Assembly: GCA_934777095.1 (NCBI GenBank) | Contig: CAKVNP010000161.1 | Span: 1 to 5,732, forward strand | Direction: 5' to 3' | Source of the DNA: an uncultured Clostridium sp. | Lineage (GTDB): Bacteria > Bacillota > Clostridia > Clostridiales > Clostridiaceae | Length of the DNA: 5,732 nucleotides | In this document: positions 1 through 5,621 of the stretch, one piece after another | Layout of the letters: the number at the start of each line of letters is the position of its first letter | How positions within the stretch are numbered: the stretch's first letter is position 1 | The notes under the pieces: generated by a model | The model's input: the letters and a program-made list of their open reading frames with translations, nothing else | What the model was told of the DNA's origin: nothing | The model's database searches: none | Program-made: the position numbers and the translations under genes

Positions 1-747
1 GAACTTGAAATATTTGTTCATGGAGCAATGTGTATTTCTTATTCAGGAAGATGTCTTTTATCAAGCTATATGACAGGTAGAGATTCAAATAGAGGAGCTT
101 GTGCTCAAAGCTGTAGATGGAAATATTCTTTAGTTGAAGAAAAGAGACCAAATGAATATTTCCCTATTGAAGAAGATGAACATGGAACATATATCATGAA
201 TTCTAAAGATTTATGTATGATTGAGCATATTCCAGAATTAATGCAGGCTGGAGCACAGTCATTTAAAATAGAAGGAAGAAATAAGAGTGAATATTATTTA
301 GCACTTGTAGTTAAAGCATATAGAAGAGCAATTGATCTTTATTGTGAAGATCCTGAAAACTATAAGCTGCCAAAGGATATTTTAGATGAAATGTACAAGG
401 TAAGCCACAGAGAGTATCATACAGGTTTCTTCTTCAATGAACCTAAACATGAAGGAATTATTTATAAGACAAACAATCATGTTAGAGAATATGATGTCGT
501 AGCAATAGTTCATGAATATGATGAGGAAACTCAAATAGCTACATGTAAGCAAAGAAACAAGTTCTCTTTAGGAGAAAAGGTAGAAATACTATCTTCAAAT
601 TCTGATGGTGGAGAATTTGTAGTTGAAGAACTATACGATTTAGAAGGAAATAAAATTGAATCATGTCCACATCCAGGAATGATGTGTAAAGTTAAAGTGC
701 CTTATAAAGTAGAAAGAAACTGCTTTATAAGAAAAGAACTGGTTTAA
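1..747 (+). CDS. trhP: U32 family protein, TrhP-like tRNA hydroxylation enzyme (5'-truncated)
   Basis: The reading frame is open from base 1, so the start lies before the window; 248 C-terminal residues are visible. At fragment residues 3-21 it has the U32 family signature, E-x-F-x-x-G-A-M-C followed by SGRCLLS. Cysteines at 11, 18, 34 and 72 are spaced like the four iron-sulfur ligands known from U32 proteins such as UbiU; C38 is an extra one. SFKIEGR (87-93) and SHREYHTGFFF (135-145) are further U32 hallmarks, and the last ~80 residues fit the small beta-rich C-terminal domain. Family members are about 400-420 residues, so roughly 165 are missing. Despite the old 'collagenase-like peptidase' name, E. 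coli YegQ and B. subtilis YrrN/YrrO are prephenate-dependent enzymes that form 5-hydroxyuridine at tRNA position 34. The family is secure; the TrhP role is inferred, since UbiU/V and RlhA belong to other bacterial groups. A terminator follows the stop. Confidence 0.85.
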   Translation, partial: ELEIFVHGAMCISYSGRCLLSSYMTGRDSNRGACAQSCRWKYSLVEEKRPNEYFPIEEDEHGTYIMNSKDLCMIEHIPELMQAGAQSFKIEGRNKSEYYLALVVKAYRRAIDLYCEDPENYKLPKDILDEMYKVSHREYHTGFFFNEPKHEGIIYKTNNHVREYDVVAIVHEYDEETQIATCKQRNKFSLGEKVEILSSNSDGGEFVVEELYDLEGNKIESCPHPGMMCKVKVPYKVERNCFIRKELV

Positions 748-756
748 AATAAGCTT

Positions 757-797
757 GCAGGTATTAGTAGGAATGCTGATGCCTGCTTTTTATTTTG
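757..797 (+). terminator. Intrinsic terminator of the U32 gene
   Basis: Ten bases after the TAA stop, an 11-bp stem pairs 757-767 (GCAGGTATTAG) with 776-786 (CTGATGCCTGC), including two G-T wobbles. It is followed directly by TTTTTATTTT. The stem base is GC-rich (GCAGG/CCTGC) and the U-tract is immediate, as in a classical Rho-independent terminator. It separates the U32 gene from the downstream membrane-protein pair. Confidence 0.88.
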
Positions 798-804
798 TAG
801 AAAA

Positions 805-833
805 TAGAATTAATTCGGTATATATAGTATAAT
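805..833 (+). promoter_or_regulatory. Probable sigma-A promoter for the 861-2361 gene pair
   Basis: A perfect TATAAT lies at 828-833. The hexamer 17 bp upstream, at 805-810 (TAGAAT), matches TTGACA at only three positions, so the -35 is weak. Transcription would start near 840, about 20 bases before the ATG at 861. Its position just after a strong terminator supports a new transcription unit starting here. Confidence 0.5.
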
Positions 834-860
834 TTGGGTAAAAGGACGGAGGGGTGGATT

Positions 861-1793
861 ATGGGTAATAATAAAAAAATATTAATTTTGTGTATAGCCT
901 TTATTTTGGTGGGGACAAGTATAATGGCTGGGATGGTAAGATATTTTACTATTGATGAACCAGTATTTATTAATAACTACTTCCAATATAATGTGTATTT
1001 ATATAGTAATAAATATTATGAAGATGAAAATGAAGATGTGGAATTAAGTGAAGAAGAACCATTGATGTACAATTTAAATGAGGAGCTTAGTATTGAATAT
1101 ATTACCAATAAGGATGATTCTAGGGAAGTAAGCTATGTGGTTTTTACTAATGCACCTGAAATAATGGCACATATTGATAGCTGGGGTTATGATTGGTTTG
1201 ACGATATGGGAAATGGTACTAATGTAGACCAATATGGTGTATATAGTAAGCATACTTTAAATTTAAACATACAGGGTTCATATGAGGTAATTCCTGAAAC
1301 AATTGATTTAAGTAAGGTACAGATCTGCTTTAATAATGGTGATTCAATGGACGTTGATTTAGGTGAGATAATTTTATACTGCAGAAATGGTGAAGAGGAT
1401 AGAGAAATAATCAATTATGGCAATAGTTATCAGCAGGGGGATTATGAGATTAGGGAACTTACTTTAGGAAAAAGCATTATAGTTGAGGAAATTAATATTG
1501 CAAGTGCAGAAAATTTATATGATGAATTTAATTTGAGTATTAATGGATATGATTATAAAAAAGTGGATGGATTGGCTTTTTCAGCAGGCAAGGATTTAGT
1601 TTTAAGGTATAGCAGTATAGATTGGGAAAAAAATATGAATGTATTAGATAAATACAATATTGATTCAATGATTCATTATAGAGATGCAGAGGGAAATAAA
1701 TATACAGATGTAATAGGTACTATTTATTATGATAATAGAGATTATAGCTTTTGCAGAATTTATGAATATTTAAAACAAAGGGGGAAGCTATAA
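861..1793 (+). CDS. Membrane-anchored extracytoplasmic protein of unknown function
   Basis: The protein has 310 residues and I do not recognise its family. The frame is open upstream to a TTG at 834, but ATG 861 is the better start. It has GGAGG at 848-852 with 8-nt spacing, while the TTG overlaps the region just after the -10 box. Residues 1-5 are polar and basic, and about 6-25 form one hydrophobic segment (ILILCIAFILVG) with no lipobox cysteine and no clear signal peptidase site. This suggests an uncleaved signal anchor with the rest outside the cell. A very acidic stretch (53-66) follows, then about 240 residues that look beta-rich, with many Tyr, Asn and Asp and no further membrane segment. 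No catalytic motif is evident. The stop is one base from the next ATG, so the two genes are probably co-transcribed and may act together at the membrane. Being a real gene is secure; the function is unknown. Confidence 0.8.
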   Translation: MGNNKKILILCIAFILVGTSIMAGMVRYFTIDEPVFINNYFQYNVYLYSNKYYEDENEDVELSEEEPLMYNLNEELSIEYITNKDDSREVSYVVFTNAPEIMAHIDSWGYDWFDDMGNGTNVDQYGVYSKHTLNLNIQGSYEVIPETIDLSKVQICFNNGDSMDVDLGEIILYCRNGEEDREIINYGNSYQQGDYEIRELTLGKSIIVEEINIASAENLYDEFNLSINGYDYKKVDGLAFSAGKDLVLRYSSIDWEKNMNVLDKYNIDSMIHYRDAEGNKYTDVIGTIYYDNRDYSFCRIYEYLKQRGKL

Positions 1794-1794
1794 G

Positions 1795-2361
1795 ATGGAA
1801 AAAGGATTTAGAAAAATATTCTGGGGATTTATCTTTTTATTATTTCATATAAATTTTGGGACTTTTCAAATTATACCTGATTGTATCTCATACTATATAA
1901 TTTTAAATGGAGTAGATTTTCTTTTTGAAAATTGTAATAATAAATCCTTAAGTATATGTGCAGATATATTATGGCTACAGATTATTGCTGGCTTTATTGA
2001 GGATTGCAGCAGAACATTGGGCACTCCTATATTTGCGGGAAGTAGTTATGGATTTTTATACACTGCAGTAATGTGCACTATAAATATAGTAATGGTGTAT
2101 TTTTTATTACAAGGAATTACTGAAATTCTATTGGAGTACTGCTATGAAGATGAGGCAAAGAGTTTTGGTGAAAAGCAGAAATATTATATTATTGCTGATA
2201 CAGTAATATCTATGATAGTAGTCAGCTTAAGAGCATTTGGATATAATAATTGGCTATCAATATTAGCTGTTATTGGAGCTGTTGCTATTAGGATATGGCT
2301 CATTATTAATATAAATTATTTAAGAAAAATTAATTTTACTAAAACTAATTTAGAAATTTAA
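1795..2361 (+). CDS. Small multi-pass membrane protein, unknown function
   Basis: The protein has 188 residues. Its ATG lies one base after the previous stop, with AGGGGG at 1779-1784 inside the end of the upstream gene (10-nt spacing), so translational coupling is likely. Hydrophobic segments fall at about 8-26, 28-45, 53-70, 84-113, 130-148 and 153-176, suggesting five or six membrane spans. A charged loop (EYCYEDEAKSFGEKQK, about 114-129) separates the two halves. The start, a basic GFRKIFWGF followed by a span and then I-I-P-D-x-I-S-Y-Y-I-I, resembles small clostridial membrane proteins with a 'PDxIGY' type element; that is an impression, not a family assignment. No transport signature, catalytic motif or ATP-binding site is visible. 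With its partner it looks like an anchored sensor or envelope pair, which is inference from gene order only. Confidence 0.78.
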   Translation: MEKGFRKIFWGFIFLLFHINFGTFQIIPDCISYYIILNGVDFLFENCNNKSLSICADILWLQIIAGFIEDCSRTLGTPIFAGSSYGFLYTAVMCTINIVMVYFLLQGITEILLEYCYEDEAKSFGEKQKYYIIADTVISMIVVSLRAFGYNNWLSILAVIGAVAIRIWLIININYLRKINFTKTNLEI

Positions 2362-2415
2362 AAGATGTTTAATTAAGTAAAATTATAAAAAGAAGATTTA
2401 AAAATAGTTATTTAC

Positions 2416-2446
2416 AAGCAGATAAAAAAAACGGGTGCTTTTTATC
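2416..2446 (+). terminator. Weak terminator-like hairpin after the membrane-protein pair
   Basis: Two alternative stems overlap. AAGCA (2416-2420) can pair with TGCTT (2436-2440), which runs into a short U-tract. GATAAAAA (2421-2428) can instead pair with TTTTTATC (2439-2446). Both are short or A/T-only. The position about 55 bases after the stop, and before the next promoter, fits a terminator, but the stem is marginal. Confidence 0.35.
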
Positions 2447-2458
2447 AAAATAGCCATC

Positions 2459-2486
2459 TTGACTTTTAAAAATTAAGAATTATTAT
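2459..2486 (+). promoter_or_regulatory. Probable sigma-A promoter for the leader ORF and GH13 gene
   Basis: TTGACT at 2459-2464 (5 of 6 to consensus) is followed after 16 bp by TATTAT at 2481-2486 (5 of 6). Transcription would begin near 2493, leaving about 70 bases before the small ORF at 2563 and about 147 before the GH13 start. TATAGT at 2525-2530 is an alternative -10 but has no recognisable -35. Confidence 0.5.
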
Positions 2487-2515
2487 AAATAATAATATAT
2501 CAAATTAAAAAGTCA
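2460..2515. repeat. Inverted repeat flanking the GH13 promoter
   Basis: TGACTTTT (2460-2467) is repeated inverted as AAAAGTCA (2508-2515). One bulged A allows the pairing to continue for two more bases on the inner side. The arm centres are 48 bp apart. The left arm overlaps the -35 box and the right arm lies just after the expected transcription start, a layout that would suit paired operator half-sites. The A/T-rich context makes chance a real alternative. Confidence 0.4.
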
Positions 2516-2562
2516 TATATAGTTTATAGTTTGATTATTAAATTTAGCTAAAAGGAGAGAAT

Positions 2563-2643
2563 ATGGGTTATAGGAGGCTGAAAGTATTAACAAAGGCTTC
2601 AGAGACAGTAGCGTTAAGTTTATATGGGAGGGAATATTTATGA
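2563..2643 (+). CDS. Possible 26-residue leader peptide coupled to the GH13 gene
   Basis: This small ORF begins ATG at 2563, preceded by AAAGGAGA (2551-2558, GGAG 5 nt from the start). It ends in TGA at 2641-2643, which overlaps the GH13 start codon as ATGA (2640-2643). The peptide starts MGYRRLKVLT and ends SLYGREYL. It is basic near the N-terminus, with no signal peptide or membrane segment. The overlap and own ribosome binding site suggest translational coupling: ribosomes finishing the leader could restart on the enzyme gene. The GH13 ribosome binding site (GGAGG 2627-2631) lies inside it. A tandem AGG AGG codon pair (residues 4-5) doubles as a consensus Shine-Dalgarno sequence. It is too short to judge coding bias and could be chance, though strong site plus exact overlap argues against that. 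Confidence 0.45.
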   Translation: MGYRRLKVLTKASETVALSLYGREYL

Positions 2644-3977
2644 TTAATTGGGTAAGAGAAAGTATAATATACGAACTTTTCTTGTTAGGCTTTTGTGGTG
2701 TTTTAGATCCAGATAAGAAGTATACTAGTGAAAATAGGATAAAGAAATTAGAGCAGTTTATCATTCATTTAAAGGAATTAAATGTTAATGCAGTTTATTT
2801 AGGTCCAATTTTTGAGTCAACTTATCATGGATACGATACAATTAATTATTTTAAAGTAGATCAGAGATTGGGTACTAATGATAATTTCAAGGAAATTTGT
2901 AAATTACTTCATGAAAATGGGATAAAGATTATCTTAGATGGAGTATTTAATCACGTAGGAAGGGATTTTTTTGCATTTAAAGATGTACAGAAAAATAGGG
3001 AAAATTCAAAGTATTGCAGTTGGTTTGTTAATTTAAATTTTAACGGGAATACCTGCATGAATGATGGATTTTATTATGATAGCTGGAGCGGCTGCTATGA
3101 TTTGGTAAAGCTAAATGTGAGAAATCCAGAGGTAAGCAGCTATCTTTTAAAGGCTGTAGGATATTGGATTGAGGAATTTGATATTGATGGGTTAAGAATA
3201 GATGCAGCAGATACTATTGATTTTGAATTTTTAAAACAATTAAGGTCTTTTACTGATTCAAAGAAGAAGGACTTCTGGCTGATGGGAGAGGTAGTCCACG
3301 GAGATTATTCTCGCTGGGCTAACAATGAAATGCTTCACTCAGTAACTAACTATGAGTGTTATAAAGGATTATATTCAAGCCATAATGATAAAAATTATTT
3401 TGAAATTGCTCATTCACTTAATAGGCAGTTTGGCAAAGGCGGCATATATGAAAACTTATGTTTATATAATTTCGTAGATAACCATGATGTAAATAGGCTG
3501 GCAAGTATGTTAAAAGAGCCTGAAAATATATATAATGTATATACTTTGCTATATACAATGCCAGGAGTGCCAAGTATTTATTATGGAAGCGAGTATGGAA
3601 TCCAAGGAGAAAAGGGAGTTGGAACAGATGCACCTTTAAGGCCTGAATTAGATATAGATAATTTAGAAAATCCTAATAAAAAATTATATAAGTATTTATG
3701 TAAATTGGGAAAAATAAGAAAACAGAGCCAGGCACTTATGTATGGTAATTATGAAGCAGTACTGATAAAAAATGAACAGTTTGTTTTCTCTAGGGAAATT
3801 AATGGTGAAAAAGTATATATAGCGCTAAATTTATCAAAGGAAGATAGTTATTTAAGCTTTAAGGTATGTTTTGAAAGAGGAGCTAATTTATTAAGCGCAG
3901 ATGAAAAAATAATCAATTGGGAAAACGCCAATATTATAGTGCCACCACACAGTGCAAAAATAATAAAAAGCATTTAG
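2640..3977 (+). CDS. GH13 alpha-amylase family glycoside hydrolase, cytoplasmic
   Basis: The 445-residue protein has no signal peptide, so it probably acts inside the cell on alpha-glucans or maltodextrins. The GH13 barrel motifs appear in order: HGYDTINYF (63-71), region I DGVFNH (100-105), region II GLRID with nucleophile D188, region III MGEV with acid/base E217, and region IV FVDNHD (278-283) with H282 and the transition-state stabiliser D283. PGVPSIYYGSEYG follows (308-320). About 375-445 form the C-terminal beta domain. All three catalytic acids are intact. There is no N-terminal CBM34-type domain as in neopullulanases and cyclomaltodextrinases. Region II lacks the common K-H pair after the nucleophile (it reads AADT). 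The start, MINWVRESIIYELF, matches where such enzymes begin, with GGAGG 8 nt upstream. The start overlaps a possible 26-codon ORF as ATGA. GH13 is certain; exact substrate is not, and no sugar transporter adjoins it. Confidence 0.92.
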   Translation: MINWVRESIIYELFLLGFCGVLDPDKKYTSENRIKKLEQFIIHLKELNVNAVYLGPIFESTYHGYDTINYFKVDQRLGTNDNFKEICKLLHENGIKIILDGVFNHVGRDFFAFKDVQKNRENSKYCSWFVNLNFNGNTCMNDGFYYDSWSGCYDLVKLNVRNPEVSSYLLKAVGYWIEEFDIDGLRIDAADTIDFEFLKQLRSFTDSKKKDFWLMGEVVHGDYSRWANNEMLHSVTNYECYKGLYSSHNDKNYFEIAHSLNRQFGKGGIYENLCLYNFVDNHDVNRLASMLKEPENIYNVYTLLYTMPGVPSIYYGSEYGIQGEKGVGTDAPLRPELDIDNLENPNKKLYKYLCKLGKIRKQSQALMYGNYEAVLIKNEQFVFSREINGEKVYIALNLSKEDSYLSFKVCFERGANLLSADEKIINWENANIIVPPHSAKIIKSI

Positions 3978-4033
3978 TTTAATGAAGAACTTGGGTAATG
4001 ATGAATTATGAATTAAGAATGATGAATTTATGT

Positions 4034-4063
4034 GGAAACTCCCTTTAGCGGGAGTTTCTTTAA
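4034..4063 (+). terminator. Intrinsic terminator of the GH13 gene
   Basis: A perfect 9-bp stem pairs GAAACTCCC (4035-4043) with GGGAGTTTC (4050-4058) around the loop TTTAGC. It is followed by TTTAATT, a short U-tract. It lies 57 bases after the GH13 stop, in the left half of the larger palindrome. Confidence 0.82.
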
Positions 4064-4064
4064 T

Positions 4065-4098
4065 TATATAAAAATAGAACTCCTCAAAGGGAGTTCTT
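4065..4098 (-). terminator. Intrinsic terminator of alr
   Basis: AGAACTCC (4076-4083) pairs with GGAGTTCT (4090-4097), and a T-G wobble closes a 4-base loop. Read on the minus strand, the stem is followed by ATTTTTATA, giving a good U-tract. It lies about 40 bases beyond the alr stop and has nearly the same stem sequence as the opposing GH13 terminator. Confidence 0.82.
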
Positions 4099-4134
4099 AC
4101 CTAAATTTATAATTTATAATTCATAATTGTAAAA

Positions 4135-5295
4135 TTAAATGTTATTTTTAATTTTTACAATTTCGCCATCCTGTAAATAAACTCTTGGGATTCTGTCTTT
4201 CAGCATGCAGATTATTTCGTAATTTATAGTTCCAGCCATTTCTGCAAATTCATCAGCAGTTATTTTTAAGCCATTGCTTTCTCCTAAAAGTATTGCTTCA
4301 TCACCAGTGTGCACGTTTGGAATATCAGTTACATCAACCATAAACTGATCCATGCAGACTCTGCCAACTATTGGAGCAAATTGTCCGTTGATAATTACCT
4401 TTCCTTTAGAAGATAATTCTCTTAAATATCCATCTGCATAGCCCATAGGGATAGTGGCAATAATACTTTTTCTAGATGTCTGATAAGTCCTGCCATAACT
4501 GATATACATTCCTTCGTCCATAGTTTTAACATGAGCAATCTTAGCTTTTACAGTTAAAGCAGGTTTTATTGATAATTTATTTTTCATTACTTCATTAGAA
4601 GGATAATAACCATAAAGAATAATACCAGCTCTTACTGCATCTAAATATGTTTCTGGCATATCTATAATAGCACCACTATTGGATGCATGTTTTAACGGAA
4701 TATCGATTCCCTGATTCTTTAGCTTTTCAATAAATGAAGTTATTTTATTAAATTGTTTATTGGTGTAACTTTTATCAGCTTCATCAGAAGTAGAAAAATG
4801 AGTAAACATACCGATGATTTCTATTCCTTTTAATCCATTAATGGTATTAATATCATTTAAGCTTTCTTCATTAGGGAAGAAGCCAATACGTCCCATGCCA
4901 GTATCTAGAGCTAAGTGGATTTTAGCTTTTTTATGCAGCATTTCAGCTAGTTTAGATAACTCTTCGGCATAGCTTAAATCATATACAGTTTGTTCAATAT
5001 CATACTTGATTAATTCGTCAGCTAATTCAATAGGTGTGTAACCTAATATCATAATAGGAGAAGTAATACCTGAATTACGTAGTTTTATTGCTTCGCTAAG
5101 CATTGCTACGGCAAATCTTGAAGCACCACTTTTTAATAGTGTGGGAGCTATTTCACAAGCGCCATGTCCATAGCAGTCAGCTTTTACTACAGCAATTAAT
5201 TCTTTATCGCCAACTATCTTTTTAATATTTTTAGTATTATATTCTATTGCATTTAAATCTATTTCTGCCCATACAGGTCTCAAAATTCTTTCCAT
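4135..5295 (-). CDS. alr: Alanine racemase
   Basis: This PLP-dependent cytoplasmic enzyme interconverts L- and D-alanine, supplying D-Ala for peptidoglycan. The 386-residue length is normal for the family. Visible landmarks are the PLP-binding lysine K38 in [11 protein letters not shown] (most relatives have Ala where C41 stands), R136 in DTGMGRIGF, the phosphate-site HASNSG (203-208), R222 in VRAGIILYG, the second catalytic base Y267 in [16 protein letters not shown] (282-290) and the substrate-binding VCMDQF (313-318). The N-terminal barrel spans about 1-245 and the C-terminal beta domain the rest. All key residues are present, so it should be active. The start [14 protein letters not shown] is where the family begins, and GAGGTG at 5303-5308 serves as ribosome binding site. 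It stands alone, convergent with the GH13 gene and divergent from the P-loop gene, with its own terminator. It could be a housekeeping or a sporulation-linked paralogue; the sequence does not decide. Confidence 0.96.
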   Translation of the reverse strand: MERILRPVWAEIDLNAIEYNTKNIKKIVGDKELIAVVKADCYGHGACEIAPTLLKSGASRFAVAMLSEAIKLRNSGITSPIMILGYTPIELADELIKYDIEQTVYDLSYAEELSKLAEMLHKKAKIHLALDTGMGRIGFFPNEESLNDINTINGLKGIEIIGMFTHFSTSDEADKSYTNKQFNKITSFIEKLKNQGIDIPLKHASNSGAIIDMPETYLDAVRAGIILYGYYPSNEVMKNKLSIKPALTVKAKIAHVKTMDEGMYISYGRTYQTSRKSIIATIPMGYADGYLRELSSKGKVIINGQFAPIVGRVCMDQFMVDVTDIPNVHTGDEAILLGESNGLKITADEFAEMAGTINYEIICMLKDRIPRVYLQDGEIVKIKNNI

Positions 5296-5334
5296 ATAAG
5301 TACACCTCGTTATTAAAAGCTAAATCTTAATTAT

Positions 5335-5363
5335 ATTTTATATAATTAGAATGAAATAGTTAA
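5335..5363 (-). promoter_or_regulatory. Probable alr promoter
   Basis: On the minus strand, TTAACT (complement of 5358-5363, 4 of 6 to TTGACA) is followed after 17 bp by TAAAAT (complement of 5335-5340, 5 of 6). A perfect TATAAT overlaps at 5330-5335 but lacks a well-placed -35. Transcription would start about 30 bases before the alr ATG. The short palindrome CACT-ATA-AGTG (5368-5378) lies just upstream. Confidence 0.42.
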
Positions 5364-5406
5364 GGTCCACTATAAGTGAAATATATTGAAGATGTGGTTC
5401 TATAAT

Positions 5407-5437
5407 AAAAAATCAGAAAATTATACAATATTCTGAT
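5407..5437 (-). terminator. Terminator-like hairpin facing alr
   Basis: ATCAGAA (5412-5418) and TTCTGAT (5431-5437) form a perfect 7-bp inverted repeat around a 12-base spacer. On the minus strand the stem runs into a T-tract (complement of the A-run at 5407-5411). The stem has only two G-C pairs, so it is weak. It may instead be an operator just upstream of the rightward extended -10 promoter. No minus-strand gene is visible upstream of it. Confidence 0.3.
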
Positions 5438-5444
5438 AAATTTG

Positions 5445-5453
5445 TGTTATAAT
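5445..5453 (+). promoter_or_regulatory. Candidate extended -10 promoter (distal) for the P-loop gene
   Basis: TGTTATAAT carries the TG extension (5445-5446) plus a perfect TATAAT (5448-5453). The -35 position at 5425-5430 (ACAATA) is poor, which an extended -10 can tolerate. Transcription would begin near 5460, giving an untranslated leader of about 220 bases before the ATG at 5683. Confidence 0.45.
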
Positions 5454-5464
5454 ATATAAGTATG

Positions 5465-5480
5465 TTAACTAATTAACTAA
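5465..5480. repeat. Tandem TTAACTAA repeat at a candidate start site
   Basis: Two exact 8-base copies of TTAACTAA lie end to end, and GTTAA/TTAAC (5464-5477) also forms an inverted repeat. The element starts about 12 bases after the distal -10 box, a place where a bound repressor would block initiation or early elongation. It is short and A/T-rich, so chance is possible. Confidence 0.4.
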
Positions 5481-5591
5481 AGTTGCATTTTTATTAAATA
5501 AAAATTTTGTAGTCCTTTGAGGGATTATGTCATTATAGTAAAACCGTTGTATAGGTGAAAGAATTTAAACTAAAGTACTGTTAGGACAAGC

Positions 5592-5621
5592 TTTACTTAT
5601 CTAACGATGTTAGATTATAAT
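5592..5621 (+). promoter_or_regulatory. Proximal promoter with palindromic operator in its spacer
   Basis: TTTACT (5592-5597, 4 of 6 to TTGACA) and a perfect TATAAT (5616-5621) are 18 bp apart. The spacer is occupied almost exactly by a perfect palindrome, ATCTAAC-GAT-GTTAGAT (5599-5615). Transcription would start near 5628, about 55 bases before the P-loop gene's ATG. A dimeric regulator bound there would either occlude RNA polymerase (TetR or MarR style) or act from the spacer as MerR-family proteins do. It could instead be read as a short hairpin in a transcript from the distal promoter. Confidence 0.5.

Larger units (their letters stand above)
4004..4128. repeat. 125-bp imperfect palindrome between convergent genes (MITE-like)
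   Basis: The outer arms, 4004-4030 and 4102-4128, are inverted copies matching at 23 of 27 positions, with the first 12 identical (AATTATGAATTA). Inside them, AACTCCCTT (4037-4045) is mirrored by AAGGGAGTT (4087-4095). Both pairs are symmetric about base 4066, so the whole segment is one near-palindrome enclosing two local hairpins. The outer-arm wording, tandem variations on ATGAATTA, resembles A/T-rich repeats common between clostridial genes (recollection, not a search). GATGAATT occurs twice at the left (4000-4007 and 4021-4028). It has no coding capacity and no convincing target-site duplication. It could be an old non-autonomous element now serving as a terminator, or simply a two-way terminator. 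Confidence 0.6.

Noticed and set aside
834..860. TTG start giving a 319-residue form of the anchored protein
   Set aside because: The TTG overlaps the region just after the -10 box and has no ribosome binding site, while ATG 861 has GGAGG at ideal spacing and puts the signal anchor at the N-terminus.
1187..1414. 75-codon minus-strand ORF inside the 861-1793 gene
   Set aside because: It lies wholly antisense to a well-supported gene, has no ribosome binding site or recognisable domain, and its composition is that of a complement.
2579..2592. Catabolite-repression (cre)-like site TGAAAGTATTAACA upstream of the GH13 gene
   Set aside because: The outer bases fit, but the central CG is TA and the palindrome is poor, so it is not better than expected in A/T-rich DNA.
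2513..2764. 83-codon minus-strand ORF across the GH13 start
   Set aside because: It overlaps the start region of a secure GH13 gene in antisense, with A/T-rich low-complexity content and no start signal.
3418..3633. 71-codon minus-strand ORF within the GH13 gene
   Set aside because: It is antisense to conserved GH13 motifs and is explained as a shadow of the real coding frame.
3995..4132. GTAA at 3995-3998 and 4129-4132 as a target-site duplication of the palindromic element
   Set aside because: Four bases recur easily here, and the left copy does not abut the arm (five bases intervene).
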